Part shown: positions 34,771 through 45,679 of the stretch, piece after piece
Numbering within the stretch: the first letter of the stretch is position 1
How the letters are laid out: every line of letters starts with the position of its first letter
From: Locusta migratoria
Lineage: Eukaryota; Arthropoda; Insecta; Orthoptera; Acrididae
Direction of reading: 5' to 3'
Assembly: GCA_026315105.1 (NCBI GenBank)
Contig: CM048751.1
Span: 337,822,649 to 337,886,648 of the forward strand
DNA length: 64,000 bases
Translations under genes and position numbers: made by a program
Notes under the pieces: generated by a model
Database searches by the model: none
What the model saw: the letters and a program-made list of their open reading frames with translations, nothing else
What the model was told of the DNA's origin: nothing

Positions 34771-34889
34771 TATGTCTTTCATTCCATGACTTAAGCAAAA
34801 TTTTATGTATGAGGAAAATAATCACTTTTTTCCCTTCATTAATGGGCCTGCAGCAGTGAATATATCGTAATATGATATTTTTAATAAAT

Positions 34890-35065
34890 ATGGTATACTT
34901 TACTGCTGCTTATTAGCTTTATTTATTTATACACTACATATGTTTCGCCGTATTTGGTATTGTCAATTATTGCAGACCACTTGATAATGCCAGATACGGT
35001 GAAACAACTGTAGTGTATACATAAATAAATCTAATAAGCGGCAGTAAAGGATATCATACTTATTA
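34890..35065. repeat. Palindromic element P5 with hammerhead-like ends
   Basis: Inverted arms 34890-34970 and 34985-35065. Shared arm sequence includes TTTACTGCTGCTTATTAG and ATTTATTTATACACTACA. Near the centre each arm carries a short stem and GAAAC reading outward (GATACGGTGAAAC on the right, AATACGGCGAAAC on the left complement). The first box is degenerate (TTGATAA). It ends against a SINE. Confidence 0.65.
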
Positions 35066-35067
35066 TA

Positions 35068-35265
35068 ACCAAATGTTCAAGTGTTTGTTAAGCTTAAAGG
35101 ACTTAACTGCGGGGTCATCAGTCCCTAAACTTACAAACTACTTATGAACTACCTTATACTAAAGATGACACAGACATCCATGTCCAAGGGGGGATTTGAA
35201 CCCGCGACCGTAGCAGCTGTGCAGACTGTGACTGGAGCTCTGCAGACCGCTGCGCCATTGCGGCA
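35068..35265 (-). mobile_element. tRNA-derived SINE, copy 2
   Basis: On the minus strand the head reads GCGCAGCGGT (A box TGGCGCAGCGGT) and GGGTTCAAATCC (B box), followed by ATGGATGTCTGTGTCATC and the body GGGACTGATGACC. Internal pol III promoter boxes intact by eye. Same family as 19198-19414 and 56219-56415. Confidence 0.85.
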
Positions 35266-35274
35266 TTGAAACTG

Positions 35275-35580
35275 AAGTAAGTAAATAATGCTGTTCCTGC
35301 TCTATGGTTGACAGGTTCTTGTATGTACCCTTGTCCACTCACTAAATTATCATTGTAAGGAGAACATTAGCTTGTCTCATATTGCAACAAAACAAAATAT
35401 TAAACATCAAACAAAAAATGTATTTGTTTATTCCACATAAGACGCCAACAAATCTGATTAGCTACTGCATACCATCACATGATTGACTAATGACAACTTA
35501 TCTCAACTCCTGCAATATTCATCCATTGCCAACATAAACATGCTAGACTGTCAACATCAATGTACAATGTAACCCAAGTC
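35275..35580 (+). mobile_element. MITE family M, copy 3
   Basis: Contains CTGTTCCTGCTCTATGGTTG and ACAGGTTCTTGTATG, CCCTTGTCCACTCACTAAAT, then CACATGATTGACTAATGACAA and an end TTGCCAACATAAACATGC that matches the terminus of copy 1. Forms a direct pair with the next copy. Confidence 0.7.
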
Positions 35581-35944
35581 TAGGCAATAAAATTACAGCA
35601 TATGAACTAGGCTAGATCCTACATAACAACATTAAAAGTTTGCTCCAGAACCTAAATGCATGTTTAGGGAGGCTCTCTCGTAGCACCATACATGAAGAGT
35701 CATTTATACTATAGAATGGATTACGCACCTTACTTACTATTATTTAAACAATCCAAATTTGCTAAAATGTGGCAGTGGCACAGTTCAATTTGCCCACTGA
35801 TTGCGTACAATGGGAGACATTTTTTGCACCTTAATATTTCAATCTCTTGCAGAATATTAATGCTATGCCCCTTTCTTTCCTTGTGGAAAATCAATCTTTG
35901 ACTAAAGCAAAATTTTATATTCAAGGGAAATATTCCTTTGTGTT

Positions 35945-36225
35945 GACATTGAAGTAAATAATTAATGCTGTTCCTGCTCTATGGTTGTATGTACCCTTAT
36001 CTGCTTACTAAATTGTCATTGTAAAGGGAACATTTTGTTGTCAAGATTAGCTCTCATGTCATATCGCGACAAAACAAAACATTAAATGACAGACAACAAA
36101 ATATGTTCATATATTCTGCATAAAAAAGCACAAAATCTCATTACATACTGTATACTATCATGTGACTGGCTAATGACAATATCACACACCACCTGTCACT
36201 AACAAAAACACACTAGACCACCAAC
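35945..36225 (+). mobile_element. MITE family M, copy 4 (direct repeat of copy 3)
   Basis: Same order of blocks as copy 3: CTGTTCCTGCTCTATGGTTG, then a 9-bp gap relative to copy 3, TGTATGTACCCTTATCTGCT, ATCATGTGACTGGCTAATGA and the terminal CACACTAGACCACCAAC. About 670 bp separates the two starts. Confidence 0.7.
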
Positions 36226-37272
36226 ACAGTAAGTAAAATTTAATCGCATTAAATAATGGGCATGAAGAAACATTCAAAAATGGTTGCACAGTAACAGGAA
36301 GAAGAGAGAATAACCATTTTGTGACATTAAATGAAATAAAAGATTGGCATTAGAAGAGTATCAAATAATATAAATTGTTTTGTGGAAACTGGAGCAAACT
36401 CAACTACAGTTTCTTAAGGATACATCGCAGCCTCACAACCAGCCTAGTGTTTATAATGCAAAATGGTGGAATGGGAATGTGCCTGAAGTTCAACTGGATA
36501 TGCACATCCATACTAGTGGCCTAACAGGCATAATATTTTTTGAATGCCTGGCCAACACATTGTTCGTGTCATTCATCTCCATCATCAACAGTAATGGGCT
36601 GATAGTATAGATCGATATAGTCAACAGTAATTGAAATTATGAACACATTTCAGCAACTGTACCAATGAGAACTGTAACTTAATGTCTTGGGAACCATAAG
36701 GAGTAAGACTAGTAGCTTGCCAAAGTTATCATGGACCAACAAAAGATTGTGCAATTATGTAGCTTTTTGCTTAATAGAAACATAATGTCATCTGTTCCTA
36801 AATGTGACGTGTCAAAAATAAAGTGAGTTCCTATCAGTAGTGCCAAGAAAAATCACATTTGGTAATGCCTTTTGAAAATAAGGAAATATTGACTAATTAC
36901 ATTTTTAGCAGATTTTGAACTTTGAACTTTCAGGAATCAAGATTCCAAAAGCGGAACTGTTTGATATGCCCTCGTGTGACTACAAGATAAGAAAAAAAAA
37001 AAAAAAAAAAGATATATCAGATGATACAGACTGATAAATTACAATCAAAATTTTAAAGAGAAGATTTATAACACACTTTCATAGCATTATTTGGTAAATT
37101 TACCTTAAATTGAGCTGTTGCTCTACAACTAAGCTATAGTAATCAAAAGTTATGAAGATCAGTAATATTCAAAGGTGACTTTGATCATGAGCAACAATAG
37201 AATAAAGTTTATGATTTATTCATAGTTGAGATATCTAAAATGTATGTTCCAGAAAAAGGTGGCTAGTGCCTT
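36226..37272. other. Unassigned intron 2 sequence
   Basis: AT-rich, with an A run at 36992-37010. No gene or repeat recognised. Confidence 0.4.
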
Positions 37273-37600
37273 GTTGTTGATGTGGTCTTCAGCCTGCAGG
37301 CTGGTTTGATGCAGCTCTCCACATTACCATGTTCACATTACCATGTTATGTGTAATCTTCTTCTTCTTCTTCTTCTTCTTCTTCTTCTTCTGACAATACA
37401 AACAGCAACCTACATCCTTTTGGATCTTCTTACTATATTCGTCTCTCGGTCTCCCTCTACAATTTTTACCTCACACACTTTGTTCTATGCTAAATTGAGA
37501 ATACACTGACGTCTCAGAATGTGTCCCACCAACTTATCCAGCTTCTCATATGCCAGAAACTCCTTTTCTCCTCAATTCTGTTGAGCACCTCCTTATTAGC
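37273..37600 (-). mobile_element. Endonuclease-reverse transcriptase LINE, 3' end fragment
   Basis: Minus-strand 3' terminus of the family seen at 8900-10425. It starts with TTGTTGATGTGGTCTTCAGC and keeps GGTTTGATGCAGCTCTCCA, then runs into the C-terminal coding part. A CTT microsatellite (37357-37391) lies inside. Confidence 0.75.
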
Positions 37601-38030
37601 CATCTAAGCTTCATCTGGATCATTGACTGAGCTAGCCTTGTAACATTACTAACATGGCTTTGCCATGCAGTTACTGCAAATGGGTGAAAGCAAGGGGAAA
37701 CTACAGACTTTACTTCTCCCGAGGACATGCAGCTCTATGATGATCGCATCCTCTCGGGTAAAATATTCCCCCATTCGGATCTCCGGGTGGGGACTACTCA
37801 GGAGGATGTCGTCATCAAGAAAAACAAAACAGGTGTCCTACAGATCGGAGAATGGAATGTTCTATCCCTCAATCGGGTAGCGTAAGTTAGACTATTTGAA
37901 AAGAAACATGGATAGGTTAAAGTTAGATATGGTAGGGATGAATGAAGTTCTGCAGTGGCAGACTGAAGGGATTTTTGGCCAGGAGAGTACAGCGTCATAA
38001 ATACAAAATCAGTTGGTTGTAGCACAGGAG

Positions 38031-40422
38031 TACATCTACATACATACTCCGCAATTCACTGTAAGGTACATGGCGGAGGGTACACTGTACCACTACTAGG
38101 CATTTCCTTTCCTATTCCACTCCCAAATTGAACGAGGAAAAAAAGAATGCCTATTTGCCTCCGTACGAGCCCTAATTTCTCTTATCTTGTCTTTGTGATC
38201 TTTACGCAAAATGTAAGTAGGCGGCAGCAAGATCGTACTACACTCAGCTTCAAATTCCGGCCCTCTAAATTTACTTAACAGAAATTCACGAAAAGAACGT
38301 CGTCTTTCTTCCAGCGATCCCCAATTGAGTTGCCGGAGCATTTCCGTGACACTCTCACATTGGTCGAACCTACCGGTAACAAATCTAGCTGCTCGCCTCT
38401 GAACCGCCTCTATGTATTCCTTCAAACCTATCTGCTGCGGGTCCCAAATACTTGAGCAATACTCAAGACGTGGTCGTACAAGCGTTTTATACACGGTCTC
38501 CTTTACAGGTGAAGTACATCTTCCCAAAATTCTCCCAATAAACTGAAGCCGGCTGTCTGCCTTACTCACAACTGTCCTTACATGCTCGTTCCATTTCATA
38601 TCGCTCTGCAATGTTACGCCTAGATATTTGAACGACGCGACAGCATCAAGAAGCTCACTACTGATGCTGTATTTGAACATTATAGGATTGTTTTTTCTAC
38701 TCATGCGCATCACCTTACATTTTTCTACATTGAGAGCTAGCTGCCATTCTTCACACCAACTAGAAATTTTATCTAAGTCATCCTGTATGCTGTTACAGTC
38801 AGTTAAAAACGACACCCTCCCATACACCACAGCATCATCAGTAAACAGCCGCAAATTACTACTTACTCTGCCCATCAGATCATTAATATAGATAGAAAAT
38901 AATAGCGGTCCTATCACACTCCCCTGGGGCACGCCTGACGATACACCCGTCTCTGATTAACACTCTCCGTCGAGAACAACGTACTGCATCCTATTACTCA
39001 GGAAGTCTTCCAGCCAGTCACAAATCTGTGAACTTATTCCATAAGCTCCTATCTTCATTAGCAGTCTACAGTGTGGCACCGCGTCAAACGCGTATTTGAA
39101 GTCGAGAAAAACACAATCCGCCAGTTACCCTTCATCCATGGCTCGCAAGATGTCATCTGAGAAAAGGGCAAGCTGAGTTTCACATGAACGATGTTTCCTA
39201 AACCCGTGCTGATTCATGGAAAGAAGCTTTTCCGTTTCAAGGAAATTTACTATATTCGAACTGAGAATATGCTCCAAAATTCTACATGAAACCGATGTCA
39301 ACGATATTGGCCTGTAATTGTATGGGTCAGTTCTCTTTCCTTTCTTGTACACGGGAGTCACCTGTGCTTTTTTCCAATCACTAGGAACTTTGCGCTGAAT
39401 TAAAGATTCGCTATAAATGCAAGCTAAGTAGGGGGCCAATGCCGCAGAATAGTCTTTGTAAAACCGAACTGGTATTCCATCCGGACCAGCAGACTATTTC
39501 GTATTTAGCTCTCTCAGCTGCTTCTCTACACCGGAAATACCTATTCCTATGTCCCCCATTTCGGAATTAGTATGTTGATCAAATGATGGTATATTTGTGC
39601 GGTCCTCCTGCGTGAAAGATTTCTTAAAGGTTAAATTTAGAACTTCAGCTTTCCGTTTGCTTTCTTCTATTACTGCCCCGGAATGATCAACTAGTGACTG
39701 GACAGTGGGCTTTGACCCGCTTATCGATTTTACATAGGACCAGAATTTTTTCGGGTTCTCGGAAAGATCTTTTGCTAAGGTATGGCTGTGATAATTATTG
39801 TATGCTTCACGCATCGATATTTTTATAGATGCACGAATCTCTACTAACTTTTGCCTGTCATCATTTGCGTGTTCTTTTTTGAATCGAGAGTGCAACAGCC
39901 TTTGCTTGCTCAGCAGCTTTCTAACATTATTATTATACCACGGTGGATCTTTTCCATCCTTAATCATCTTTACTGTCACATATTTCTCTAACCCTTTATT
40001 AACAATGCACTTAAATTTAGTCCACAATTCCTCTACATCCGTAGTCCCAGAATTAAACGATGCCCATTCATTGTCTAAGTGCAATCGTAACATTTGCTTG
40101 TCGGCTCTTCCCAACAAAAACACGCTCCTAGCCTTCTTGACTGGTTTATGAACTTTGGTCACCATCGACGCTATGACGATATCATGATCACTAATTCCTG
40201 TCTCTACACAGACATCGTTAATAAGGTCAGGCCTGTTTGTGGCTATAAGGTCTAAAATATTTCCATTGCGCGTGGGTTGCCGGTTTAACTGCTCAAGACA
40301 GTTTTCGGAGAATGTGTCCAAAAGTAGCTCGCAAGACTGCTTGTCTGTACCTCCTGAAATGTAACTAGTGAGGTCCCAATCTATACTCTTAAGATTGAAG
40401 TCACCTCCGACTAATATTACAT
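38031..40422 (-). mobile_element. CR1/L2-like LINE copy E2, antisense in another LINE
   Basis: Minus-strand sister of E1, 5' truncated inside the endonuclease (first block LVGGDFNLKSIDWDLTSYIS) and ending in the same 3' tail at 38031. It reads RLHLDNEWASFNSG, PPWYNNNVRKLLSKQRLLHS, HTLAKDLSENPKKFWSYVK, a 104-codon frame with HGFRKHRSCETQLALFS, and a 278-codon frame with MPQGSVIGPLLFS, LRLFTDDAVVYG and RPRLEYCSSIWDP. Over that last frame it differs from E1 at 16 of 278 residues by eye. The insertion point in the host LINE is after GCACAGGAGTA. Confidence 0.9.
38096..40420 (-). pseudogene. CR1/L2-like ORF2 of copy E2, broken
   Basis: Endonuclease C-terminal part and reverse transcriptase as described for the element. 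Breaks: a stop near 39493 (ADQ-region, read as NTK*), a missing base at about 39410, stops near 39124 and 38955. Unlike E1 it lacks the poly-T expansion at the HSRFKK codons. It shares the FTDD variant of the catalytic box with E1, so both derive from the same master lineage. Confidence 0.85.
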
Positions 40423-41477
40423 GATATGTCAAATAATGAACAAGAAAATAGGAATGCGGGCAAGATACTATGAACAGCATAGTGAACAAATTATCGTAGC
40501 AAAGATAGACACGAAGCCAACACCAATCACAGTAGTACAAGTGTATTTGCCAACTAGCTCTGCCGATGAGGAAATCATACCAATGTATGAGTAGATAAAA
40601 GAAATTATTCAGACCATTAGAGGAAAAGAAAACTAATTGTGATGGGTGACTGCAAGTCTGTAGTAAATAGGGGGCGAGAATAAAATGTAATAGCTCTATA
40701 TGGACTGCAGAAAAGGACTGAAAGAGGAGATCGCCTGGTAGAATTTTATGGAGGATACAATTTAATAATCACAGACACTTGGTTTAATCACCATGAAAGA
40801 AGGTTATTTAAATGGAAGAGACCAGGACACACTGGGGGGTACCAGATTGACTTTATAATGGTAAGACGAAGGTTCATAAACCAGGTTTTAAACTGTAATA
40901 CATATTCAGGGGCAGATATAGACTCTGATCATAACTTATTGGTTATGAACTCTGGATTAAAACTCAAGAGACTACAAAAAGGTATAAAACTAAGGAGATG
41001 GAATCTGGACAAACTGAAGGAACCAGAGGCGATTGAGAGGTTTAGAGGGAGCATTAGGCAAGTATTGTCTGAAATGGGGAAAGTTATACAGTAGAAGAAG
41101 AATGGGTAGCTCTGAGAGAAAGTATTGAAGGCCACAGAGGATCATATAGGCAGACGGACAAGACCTACTAGAAATCCTTGGATAACACAGGAAATACTGA
41201 ACTTAACTGATGAAAGGAGAAAATATAAAAATGCATCAATTGAAGCAGGCAAAAGGGAGTACCAGTATAGAAATTTGAAAAATGGAGTTGACAGGAAGTG
41301 CAGACTGGTTAAGCAGGAGTGGCTTGAGGAAATATTCAAGACAGTAGAAGAATGTATAACTAGGGGAAAGATAGATGCCACCTACAGGAAAATAAGAGAG
41401 ACATTTGGAGACTAGAAAAGCAGCTGCATGAATATCAAGAATTCAGGACTCAAGAAAACCAGTACTAAGAAAAGAAG

Positions 41478-41633
41478 AGGAACTTCCTGGCAGATTAAAA
41501 TTGTGTGCCGGAACCGGAACTTGAACCTGGGACCTTTGCCTTTCGCGGGCGAGCGCTCTACTGACTGAGCTATCCTGACACGACACATGATCCCGCCTCA
41601 CAACCTTACTTCCGCCAGTACCTCACCTCCTAC
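41478..41633 (-). mobile_element. Second SINE family (tRNA-like head)
   Basis: Begins GAACTTCCTGGCAGATTAAA and, on the minus strand, has TAGCTCAGTCAGTAGAGCGC (A box) and AGGTTCAAGTTCC (B box; GGTTCRANNCC type). It interrupts the LINE between its TACTAAGAAAAGAAG and AAAGGTGGAAGGA segments. The tRNA-like fold is incomplete, so this is a retroposon, not a tRNA gene. Confidence 0.8.
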
Positions 41634-42150
41634 TGAAAGGTGGAAGGAATACATAGAGGGCCTATACAAAGGAAATAAATTTGAAGGCAGCATTCTAGAA
41701 ATTAAAGACAAAGTAGAGGTGGATGAGATAGGAGATACTATTCTGCAAGAAGAATTTGACAGATCACCAAAAGATTAAGCAAGCCCCGAGGACCAGATGA
41801 CATTCCATGAGAACTGCTATTATCGATAGGAGAGCGAGTCATGAAAAAATTGTTCCAGCTAGTATGCAAGATGTATGAGGCGGGGAATACCATCAGACTT
41901 CAAGAAGAATACAGTGATTCCAATTCTGAAGAAAGCAAGGGCAGACGTGTGAAAATTACAGAACCATCAGTTTAATAAGCCATGGTTGCAAAATACTAAC
42001 ACAAATTATTCACAGACAACTGAAAAAACTGGTCGAATCCAACCTTGGGGAAGATCAGTTTGGATTTAGGAGAAATGTACGAACACGCAAAGCAATACTC
42101 ACATTACGGCTTATCTTCGAAAATAAGTTATGAAAAGGGAAACCTATGTT

Positions 42151-42582
42151 GGCAATATTTTGCGACGCAATTCCACCCGCCTGCTTTGACCCATGATGTC
42201 ATCAACATGTTGGAAAACCTGTATATGGGATATCTTAATACCTCTGTATTGTAGATGATAAATAATCTGTAATTATACTTGCAAATTACAGATAACAGAA
42301 TGTACGATTGGTCACAATTCTCAGCCAAAAAATTTGTGCCTTCAGTGATCACATACCGGGTAAAAAACACCCACTCTGTTAACCTATACCTTACCATCAG
42401 AGGAAAGCTACAGGTAACTTTTTAAACACAAAATATTAATCTATAATCTGTTATGATTGTAAACAAACTGTCGTTTTTAACTCAGCCACCACACAATTAC
42501 TCACGCCTTATAAAAACACGCACACATCTCAAAACTAACACGCTGCGAAGACGTCGCGGATCAAAGCTGGTGGGTGGAATCA
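42151..42582. mobile_element. TIR element/MITE with 10-bp target duplication
   Basis: Flanked by AACCTATGTT on both sides (42141-42150 and 42583-42592), exactly where the LINE sequence breaks and resumes. Near the ends are inverted blocks: ATTCCACCCGCCTGCTTTGA on the left and GATTCCACCCACCAGCTTTG (complement) on the right. No coding. Superfamily unclear from the unusual duplication length. A diverged relative may lie at 43690-43740. Confidence 0.75.
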
Positions 42583-43000
42583 CAACCTATGTTTTTAGCA
42601 TTTGTGAACCTGGAGAAAGTTTTTGACAATGTTGACTGGAATACACCCTTTGAAATTCTGAAGGTAGCAGGGATAAAATATAGGGAGCAAAGAGTTATAT
42701 TCAACTTGTACAAAAACCAGACAGCAATTCTTAGAATCGAAGGACATGAAACGGTTGCACTGATTGTGAAGGAAGTAAGACAGGTTTGCATTCTTTCCCC
42801 AATGATGTTCAATATTTGCATTGAGCAAGTTGTGAAGAAATGCAGGGAGAAATTTGGAGAGGGAATAAAAGCCTTGCAATTTGCCGGTGACAGGAATGGA
42901 TGTAGAAGAGCAATTAAACAGAATAGCTGACATCTTAATAATCAGTTTACAAAATCACGTGAGAATAAATGGAATTTTTGTTATGGTGTGTATTTTGAAG

Positions 43001-43860
43001 ATAGTCTAGAATAGGGCACGTAGTGTACTGAAGAGCTTGGTACAGGAATGTTGTCTTTAGATGCTGCGAGGTATGACAGGAACAAAGCAGTGTATGTCAG
43101 ATGTTTTTCCTGTTTCCAGTATGAAACAGCAGGATAGAGATGCGATAAAATATGAGACTGTGAGTGTACACCAATAAACTACACTTCAGCACAGCACTCA
43201 GTCAAGCAACCTTCATTTTAAGTCATTAACATGTTTTAGTTAAATAATGGGTCAATATATTTGGAGATGAACATAAGTGGACCAGTTTGTACTTTTGCCA
43301 TTATCACATGAAACTATATAGTTGGATAGGTGAACATAAATGGATCAGATTCAACATAATCACATGGCTTGGCAACATATCCAAACCAGGCAATACTTCA
43401 ATTTAACCACTGAAAATTCATTCTGGTTTTGCTCACTTGTCTTTGAAAACATGAAAATAACATACCATTGGTTAAGCAAAATGTGATGCTAAATGTCCAC
43501 CAAGAGCAACTGGACCAGTCATTAGTCTGGATCTAAATTTCAGCTGTGTATTTTACCAAACTGTATATTACTGAGTAGTTCATTTCACAGTGCCTCAAAG
43601 CAGAGAGATTGTATCAGTTTAATATTTGCAAATTCTATGTTCTTCTTCCTTTGACAAACCTGTGACAACAGCAACAGAAAAAGGATAATTGGAACATGCA
43701 ATTCCACCCATTGGTTTTGCCCCATCATGTCATCAAAAGGGCAGTAAACATGTATTTCAGTCAAAGACAACTGGAAATAATCAATGGTACAATTGATTAG
43801 TGTTTTTAATTAAATCTTGGGGCTCATTAAATTCACTTTCCGTGCCAGAGGCCTCGGCTG
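43001..43860. other. Unassigned intron 2 sequence
   Basis: No gene seen. A segment near 43690 (GCAATTCCACCCATTGGTTT) resembles one end of the element at 42151. Confidence 0.35.
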
Positions 43861-43864
43861 ATGT

Positions 43865-44100
43865 GCCAATATGTTAATATTCTTAGGAATCCAAATAACA
43901 TAGAATGACTTGTTCAGTGTTTCGTAGACAGCAAAAATTAAATAAATAATGTTCCTGCTCTATGGTTGACAGGTTCTCGGTATTCTTGTCCACTGAATAA
44001 AAGTAACTGCCCCCAAAAAAAGGAACAGCTTGCCAACACAGTCAACTACATGGCATGCCAATGCCAAGGATCAAAGCCGGCATGTGGTACTGTATGCTCC
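43865..44100 (+). mobile_element. MITE family M, copy 5
   Basis: AATATGTTAATATTCTTAGG and ATGTTCCTGCTCTATGGTTG with GACAGGTTCTCGG match the minus-strand sequence of copy 1 over more than 130 bp. Lies about 260 bp from exon 2 in intron 2. Confidence 0.65.
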
Positions 44101-44356
44101 AATTGGCCCATGTAGTAAATTCTGTTAAGCGTTCTAGTATTTCAACATTCAAAGTGACGACAAAACACTTAGAAAGTCATTTCACATTCGATCTTATTCA
44201 ATAAAAAGTATTAAGTTAGCTGAAGAGTGTAGTCTACTGTGAAACATCTCTTCAATATAAGAAAAGGAGAATAGTAACAGCAGAAGTATGGAAGATGTTT
44301 CTCAGAAGCCCTTGCAAAATACATAGCCAAAATTACTGTAGTGCATTAAGTCTTAC

Positions 44357-44499
44357 CTGTACAGACATCAGGTAGTTCTGCAACCAAACACTCCATTGGT
44401 TCAGGAACTTCATAATTTTGAGCTGCTCCTTCTTCCTGTTCTAACTTGATACGTTTGCACAGCATATGTGTCACTTGTGGTTCACAGTTTTCTTGCAAC
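44357..44499 (-). CDS. Ets97D: GABPA-like exon 2
   Basis: Exon of 143 nt between an acceptor (TGACTAG|G, weak pyrimidine tract) and a strong donor (ACAG|GTAAGA). It adds 47 codons, including CKRIKLEQEEGA and PEPMECLVAELPDV, and leaves one base for exon 3. The sequence is rich in acidic residues like the N terminus of vertebrate GABP-alpha. An ATG lies just outside the acceptor in a compatible frame (MTRLQE), so initiation in an unspliced leader cannot be excluded. Confidence 0.8.
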
Positions 44500-44694
44500 C
44501 TAGTCATTCAAAACTAATATCATTTCATCGAAATAAATGTAATGTCATCGTAAATGTTTAATAACTAAAATGAAGACTTATGTCTAAGCTTCTACGACGT
44601 AAGCCATGCCACAGATTAGGGGTAATTATGTCAGTATGCACTCATGCTAGAAAAAAAATTGTTTTATTCAGGACATGCAATGTACAGTTCTTAC

Positions 44695-44783
44695 CGCTTC
44701 CTGTTTTGTGAATCAAATGAATATGTGTTCGTAGAAGTTTTATTCAATTTGAGAATATACACAGCTTGATCTTGTTCTTGCAT
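44695..44783 (-). CDS. Ets97D: GABPA-like exon 1 (start codon)
   Basis: First coding exon, 29 codons plus two bases, beginning MQEQDQAVYILKLNK and ending in a strong donor (CG|GTAAGA). Joined to exon 2 it completes an Arg codon. The N-terminal sequence is not itself conserved enough for me to recognise, so the exon rests on the open frame, the donor site and the phase match. An untranslated leader exon further upstream is possible. Intron 1 is only about 195 bp. Confidence 0.7.
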
Positions 44784-45250
44784 CTTTCTTAAGTAAACGT
44801 AACTAAAACGAAAATGTATCGGAAAGCGTGAATTAACTGCGTACAATTATAGTAAGTCAAGAAAGATTCATATACAGTACCTATAAGACACACACATATT
44901 TACAAGTATCCAATAAAGTTTAAAAAAATACTTAGATAAAATTCTATTGTAAATACGTCTACAGTGCTAAAAAGTTATCGGAATTTAAGTGGAAGTTCAT
45001 AAATACTAACATGATCTGACACAACTCCTCTGATTACTATCACAGCAAAACTAAATTGTAAACACAATAACAAAAATACTGAGAGACATTGACAAAACAC
45101 CACCAAATGTCAGGAGCACCAACGTTACAAAATCTATCTAGTATCTATGATTATGATGGAAGCTCTCTTTTTTTTTGTTTCTTTGTCCTTCCGACAGTTA
45201 ACTCGATTTAGCCATCGATAGCTCGAAATTACCGAACTAACTTTTCAAAA
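44784..45250 (-). promoter_or_regulatory. Probable 5' flank/promoter of the GABPA-like gene
   Basis: About 470 bp between the start codon and the Harbinger insertion. The minus strand holds a DRE-like box (CTATCGATGG at 45221-45212, seven of eight bases of TATCGATA), a motif typical of TATA-less housekeeping promoters in insects. No convincing TATA box is seen. The transcription start cannot be fixed from sequence alone. Confidence 0.35.
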
Positions 45251-45679
45251 CCTTAAGTTACGTTTACACCGGAACGAACGCAACGAACGAGCATTCGCGT
45301 CTCGCGAGAAGCATTCGCTTGTGTTCACTACCGTTCGTTTACACTGACGAACAGGCATTTACACTGGATGATCTGTAGAGAACTGTGCTAAACGGGCATT
45401 GTGCGTACGAACACTAGCGAACGTCGCGTTTTTGTTTTTTGGCGCTAAAGTAGTCGTCGTCGTCTGTACTTCGGATTTCATCTGCAAGAACATAGTGAAA
45501 TACTACTAGTCGCAATGGAAAAAAGCGAAATCCATACGGGATTATTTTGTATGACAACTGTGTTGTTAGTAATGCAAATACAAAAGGCGAAAGCAATGCA
45601 GGGAAGAAATAGAATAGTATGAGTCAATTTTTAAGAAGTGGCAATTATGTGATGGCAGGGCACTAGTGATAGTGCCGCA

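Larger units (their letters stand above)
37665..43000 (+). mobile_element. Endonuclease-reverse transcriptase LINE with three insertions
   Basis: Plus-strand LINE whose parts resume after each insertion. 37665-38030: 5' region and start of endonuclease (VLQIGEWNVLSLNRV). 40423-41477: KIDTKPTPITVVQVYLPTSS, the MGDCKSVVNRGRE block (normally MGDWN), RRRFINQVLNCNTYSG and DSDHNLLVM (SDH block). 41634-42150: SPPTERWKEYIEGLYKGN and GEDQFGFRRNV. 42583-43000: LAFVNLEKVFDNVDWNTPFE, VRQVCILSPMMFN and a broken FADD (FAGD). It contains a CR1/L2 LINE (38031-40422), a SINE (41478-41633) and a TIR element (42151-42582). Many stops; 3' end missing. Confidence 0.85.
4270..44783 (-). other. Ets97D: GABPA/Ets97D-like gene, 5' part (five coding exons)
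   Basis: Span of a minus-strand gene for the ETS-family subunit of GA-binding protein, a nuclear transcription factor that activates mitochondrial and housekeeping genes with an ankyrin-repeat partner (family knowledge). Five exons splice into one frame of 207 codons plus one base: 89, 143, 106, 130 and 154 nt, with phases that match at every junction. The encoded chain has an acidic Glu/Asp-rich stretch (about residues 78-121) and then the N-terminal GABP-alpha ubiquitin-like domain, with anchors HMDIREPLSKLRSLLEQRL and INIVDVLKPAEDVEL. The Pointed and ETS domains are not in the window and must lie to the left. Introns are about 0.2, 15.6, 10.1 and 14.0 kb. I chose the ATG at 44783 because its exon splices in frame; an internal Met in exon 2 is the alternative start. 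Confidence 0.88.

Noticed and set aside
41510..41580. Possible tRNA gene on the minus strand
   Set aside because: The A and B boxes are present but the fold is incomplete and it belongs to a dispersed SINE.
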